The translations under genes were made by a program, and so were the position numbers. This document shows positions 5,945 through 7,494 of a DNA stretch of 7,494 nucleotides, one piece after another (the stretch's first letter is position 1; each line of letters begins with the position of its first letter). The stretch comes from JBLIAZ01 sp047632015 (GTDB taxonomy: Bacteria > Bacteroidota > Bacteroidia > Flavobacteriales_C > GCA-002722245), in contig JBLIBC010000126.1 in NCBI GenBank assembly GCA_047632015.1, positions 1 through 7,494 of the forward strand, in the 5' to 3' direction. The notes under the pieces were generated by a model, which saw only the letters and a program-made list of their open reading frames with translations, ran no database searches and was not told the origin of the DNA.

Positions 5945-7060
5945 CTACCTTATTTCCTTCAAGCTAATTTTTAAGCCTCTCTCAAATCGTCGTAAGATCT
6001 TAAGCTCTTTGTCCGTCACAAAAGACATAGACAGTCCCTTTTTGCCAGCTCTAGCTGTTCTTCCGCTTCGGTGAGTATAATATTCTTCCTGGTCAGGTAA
6101 AGTATAGTGACATACGTACGAAAGTGCTTCAATGTCAATTCCTCTAGCGGCAAGATCAGTAGCTACTAAAATTTGTAGGGTTTTGTTTTTGAAGGCTCTC
6201 ATTACTTTGTCTCTTTCACGTTGTTGTAAATCACCGTGAATGGCATCAGTTGAAACATTTTTAGCAATAAGTTGCTTCGCTAATCTTTGCGTGACAGCTT
6301 TGGTCTTACAAAAGATAACTCCTCTGTTTTCTCCTTGTGATTTAATGAAGCTAAGTATAGTATTTAGCTTGTCTCCCTCACCGCAAACCACAAATTGATG
6401 ATCAATGTTTTTGTTGACTACATCATTTGCGCTCACTTGAATTCGAATAGCATCACGGGATAAAAACCTGTTTACAATTTCCTCAATCTCTACGGGCATC
6501 GTTGCCGAAAAAAGCCACTTGCTTTTTGCATCCCTTAATGATCCTAAAATTTCTTCTAGTTCTTTTTTAAATCCCATGCTTAGCATTTCGTCGGCTTCGT
6601 CAAGTACTACCGTTTTCACAAACCTGATGTCAACTTCTTTTCTGCGCACTAAATCAAGTAGCCTACCTGGAGTTGCCACAATAATGTGTGTAGGACGCCT
6701 CAGTTTTGAAATTTGTTTTTCTATTTGTTCTCCACCATATACTGCTTCGGTAAATATTTGCTTGTCGCAATACTTAGTAAACTTGAACAGTTGTTTTGCT
6801 ATTTGTTTTCCTAATTCTCTTGTAGGTGCCAATACTAGCGCTTGTACCTTAGGGTTGGAGGTGTCAATTTGATGAAGTATTGGTAAACCAAAAGCAGCAG
6901 TTTTTCCTGTCCCAGTCTGGGCTTGACCTATTAAGTCTCCTTCTTTACCTAGGATAGCAGGGATTACTTTTTCTTGAATTTCTGTTGGTTGTTCGATGTT
7001 TAAATCGTTCAAACCTTTAATGAATTCTGACCTGATACCTAGTGATGAAAAACTTCCCAT
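5945..7060 (-). CDS. DEAD-box ATP-dependent RNA helicase (short C-terminus)
   Basis: The 371-residue protein starts at ATG 7060. All superfamily 2 DEAD-box motifs are present: Q motif QPTEIQ (24-29), motif I AQTGTGKT (47-54), Ia PTREL (79-83), GG (109-110), Ib TPGR (130-133), II DEAD (154-157), III SAT (185-187), IV with IFCKTK (249-254), V TDLAARGID (301-309) and VI HRSGRTAR (330-337). It should unwind or remodel short RNA duplexes using ATP in the cytoplasm, for example in ribosome assembly, mRNA turnover or cold adaptation. It ends about 30 residues after motif VI (KISLKEIR), without the RNA-binding or basic tail seen in many DeaD/RhlE proteins, so the specific paralogue cannot be named. 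The two RecA-like domains are complete, so activity is expected. The small membrane-protein gene follows closely. Confidence 0.96.
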   Translation of the reverse strand: MGSFSSLGIRSEFIKGLNDLNIEQPTEIQEKVIPAILGKEGDLIGQAQTGTGKTAAFGLPILHQIDTSNPKVQALVLAPTRELGKQIAKQLFKFTKYCDKQIFTEAVYGGEQIEKQISKLRRPTHIIVATPGRLLDLVRRKEVDIRFVKTVVLDEADEMLSMGFKKELEEILGSLRDAKSKWLFSATMPVEIEEIVNRFLSRDAIRIQVSANDVVNKNIDHQFVVCGEGDKLNTILSFIKSQGENRGVIFCKTKAVTQRLAKQLIAKNVSTDAIHGDLQQRERDKVMRAFKNKTLQILVATDLAARGIDIEALSYVCHYTLPDQEEYYTHRSGRTARAGKKGLSMSFVTDKELKILRRFERGLKISLKEIR

Positions 7061-7108
7061 GATGGTTTAATTATTTGATGCAAGTTTTGAGTGTACTCGC
7101 TTGAAGGC

Positions 7109-7116
7109 CAAAATTA
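7109..7116 (-). promoter_or_regulatory. Candidate -7 promoter element for the helicase gene
   Basis: TAATTTTG on the minus strand (7116 down to 7109) matches TAnnTTTG and would give a leader of about 40 bases before ATG 7060. The nearest upstream TTTG is only 12 bases away, so the -33 element is unconvincing. A perfect 12-base palindrome, TTTGAATTCAAA (7121-7132), overlaps the likely promoter region. Confidence 0.28.
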
Positions 7117-7199
7117 GTCATTTGAATTCAAACTACATGCTACCCGGAAGTTTTCACGCTCAAAGTATTTTTTAATGTCATCTAACGGAATCATTTACT

Positions 7200-7207
7200 T
7201 ACATTTG
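7200..7207 (+). promoter_or_regulatory. Candidate -7 promoter element for the ORF6N gene
   Basis: TACATTTG fits TAnnTTTG and lies 37 bases before ATG 7245, giving a leader of about 30 bases. No -33 match is evident. The leader contains a six-codon frame (ATG 7225) whose stop TAA (7243-7245) overlaps the ORF6N start as TAATG, which could allow translational coupling. Confidence 0.35.
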
Positions 7208-7244
7208 AATAAAAAATAAAAACAATGCAAATAAAACAAAATTA

Positions 7245-7494
7245 ATGAATAGCGAAGACTTCCTGTCGAAAGAGCTAGTAATGAGTAAAATTTATAAAAT
7301 TAGAGATCAATCAGTAATGATTGATAGAGATTTGGCTGAGCTGTACGGCGTAGAAACAAAGGTTTTAAAACAAGCTATAAGGAGGAATCTTCATCGGTTT
7401 CCAGAGGACTTTATGTTTACCATGACAAAAGATGAGTTGAAAAACTGGAGGTCACAATTTGTGACCTCCAGTTCTGATAAAAAAGGTTTGCGTT
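7245..7494 (+). CDS. ORF6N-domain protein (3' partial, cut by window edge)
   Basis: The frame from ATG 7245 stays open to the end of the window and gives 83 codons. The product fits the ORF6N domain closely: KIYKIRDQSVMIDRDLAELY (residues 15-34), then GVETKVLKQAIRRN, then HRFPEDFMFTMTKDEL, then WRSQFVTSS. By family knowledge ORF6N is an N-terminal DNA-binding-type domain shared with phage antirepressor and KilA-N-related proteins. It is also common as a chromosomal accessory gene in Bacteroidota, where its function is mostly unknown. An alternative start is ATG 7281 (Met13). The gene is divergent from the helicase with 184 bases between starts. A strong palindrome lies inside the coding sequence. 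No other phage genes are visible, but the right flank is out of view. Confidence 0.9.
   Translation, partial: MNSEDFLSKELVMSKIYKIRDQSVMIDRDLAELYGVETKVLKQAIRRNLHRFPEDFMFTMTKDELKNWRSQFVTSSSDKKGLR
7443..7473. repeat. Perfect 31-base palindrome inside the ORF6N coding region
   Basis: AACTGGAGGTCACAA (7443-7457) and TTGTGACCTCCAGTT (7459-7473) are exact reverse complements around a single T (7458). As RNA this would give about 13 pairs with an AAUUU loop. It spans the codons for N-W-R-S-Q-F-V-T-S-S. No T-tract follows. Confidence 0.95.

Noticed and set aside
6519..6872. Plus-strand frame of 117 codons opposite the helicase
   Set aside because: It is antisense to a complete, motif-rich DEAD-box gene, and its serine-rich peptide is typical of a shadow frame.
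1..7494. CRISPR array, transposase, toxin-antitoxin or complete defence operon
   Set aside because: No regularly spaced repeats, DDE or tyrosine recombinase motifs, or paired small toxin/antitoxin frames were seen. The ORF6N gene alone is not sufficient.

Overview
The window looks like chromosomal DNA of a Bacteroidota bacterium, probably of the Flavobacteriales type. The DNA is AT-rich, two gene products end in (or resemble) type IX secretion sorting tails, a propeller/Y_Y_Y sensor is present, Shine-Dalgarno motifs are not evident, and several gene starts are preceded by the Bacteroidota -7 promoter element TAnnTTTG. The genus cannot be read from the sequence.

Layout. (1) Bases 2-2743 (+): 3' part of a large membrane sensor with Reg_prop propeller repeats, a Y_Y_Y domain, one membrane helix, a coiled coil and a SpoIIE/PP2C serine phosphatase. 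Its 5' end lies outside the window. (2) Bases 2744-3447: a 700-base convergent gap that I read as non-coding. It holds a structured repeat-like segment with hairpins (about 2790-3079), a MITE-like inverted-repeat element (3113-3264) and a further strong hairpin (3308-3332). (3) Bases 3448-5340: a divergent pair of secreted proteins, one with a DUF1566/Lcl-like domain (-) and one with a LamG-like domain and a type A sorting domain (+). They share a 258-base intergenic region containing a three-part dyad. (4) Bases 5341-5463: a second convergent gap with an inverted, truncated copy of the end of the first repeat. (5) Bases 5464-7060 (-): a DEAD-box RNA helicase followed by a small membrane protein, probably co-transcribed. 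(6) Bases 7245-7494 (+): the start of an ORF6N-domain gene, related to phage antirepressors, cut by the window edge and carrying a perfect 31-base palindrome inside its coding sequence.

How the parts relate. The sensor and the helicase are separate regulatory and RNA-metabolism genes. The two secreted proteins form a small module whose outer ends are bounded by inverted copies of one repeat. I see no complete defence system, transposase, CRISPR array, rRNA or tRNA. The least-explained signals are the DNA elements: (a) a shared ATTCACA-N7/8-GTATAC-N7/8-TGTGAAT architecture in two intergenic regions, (b) the 40-base inverted repeat pair in the two convergent gaps, and (c) the palindrome inside the ORF6N gene.
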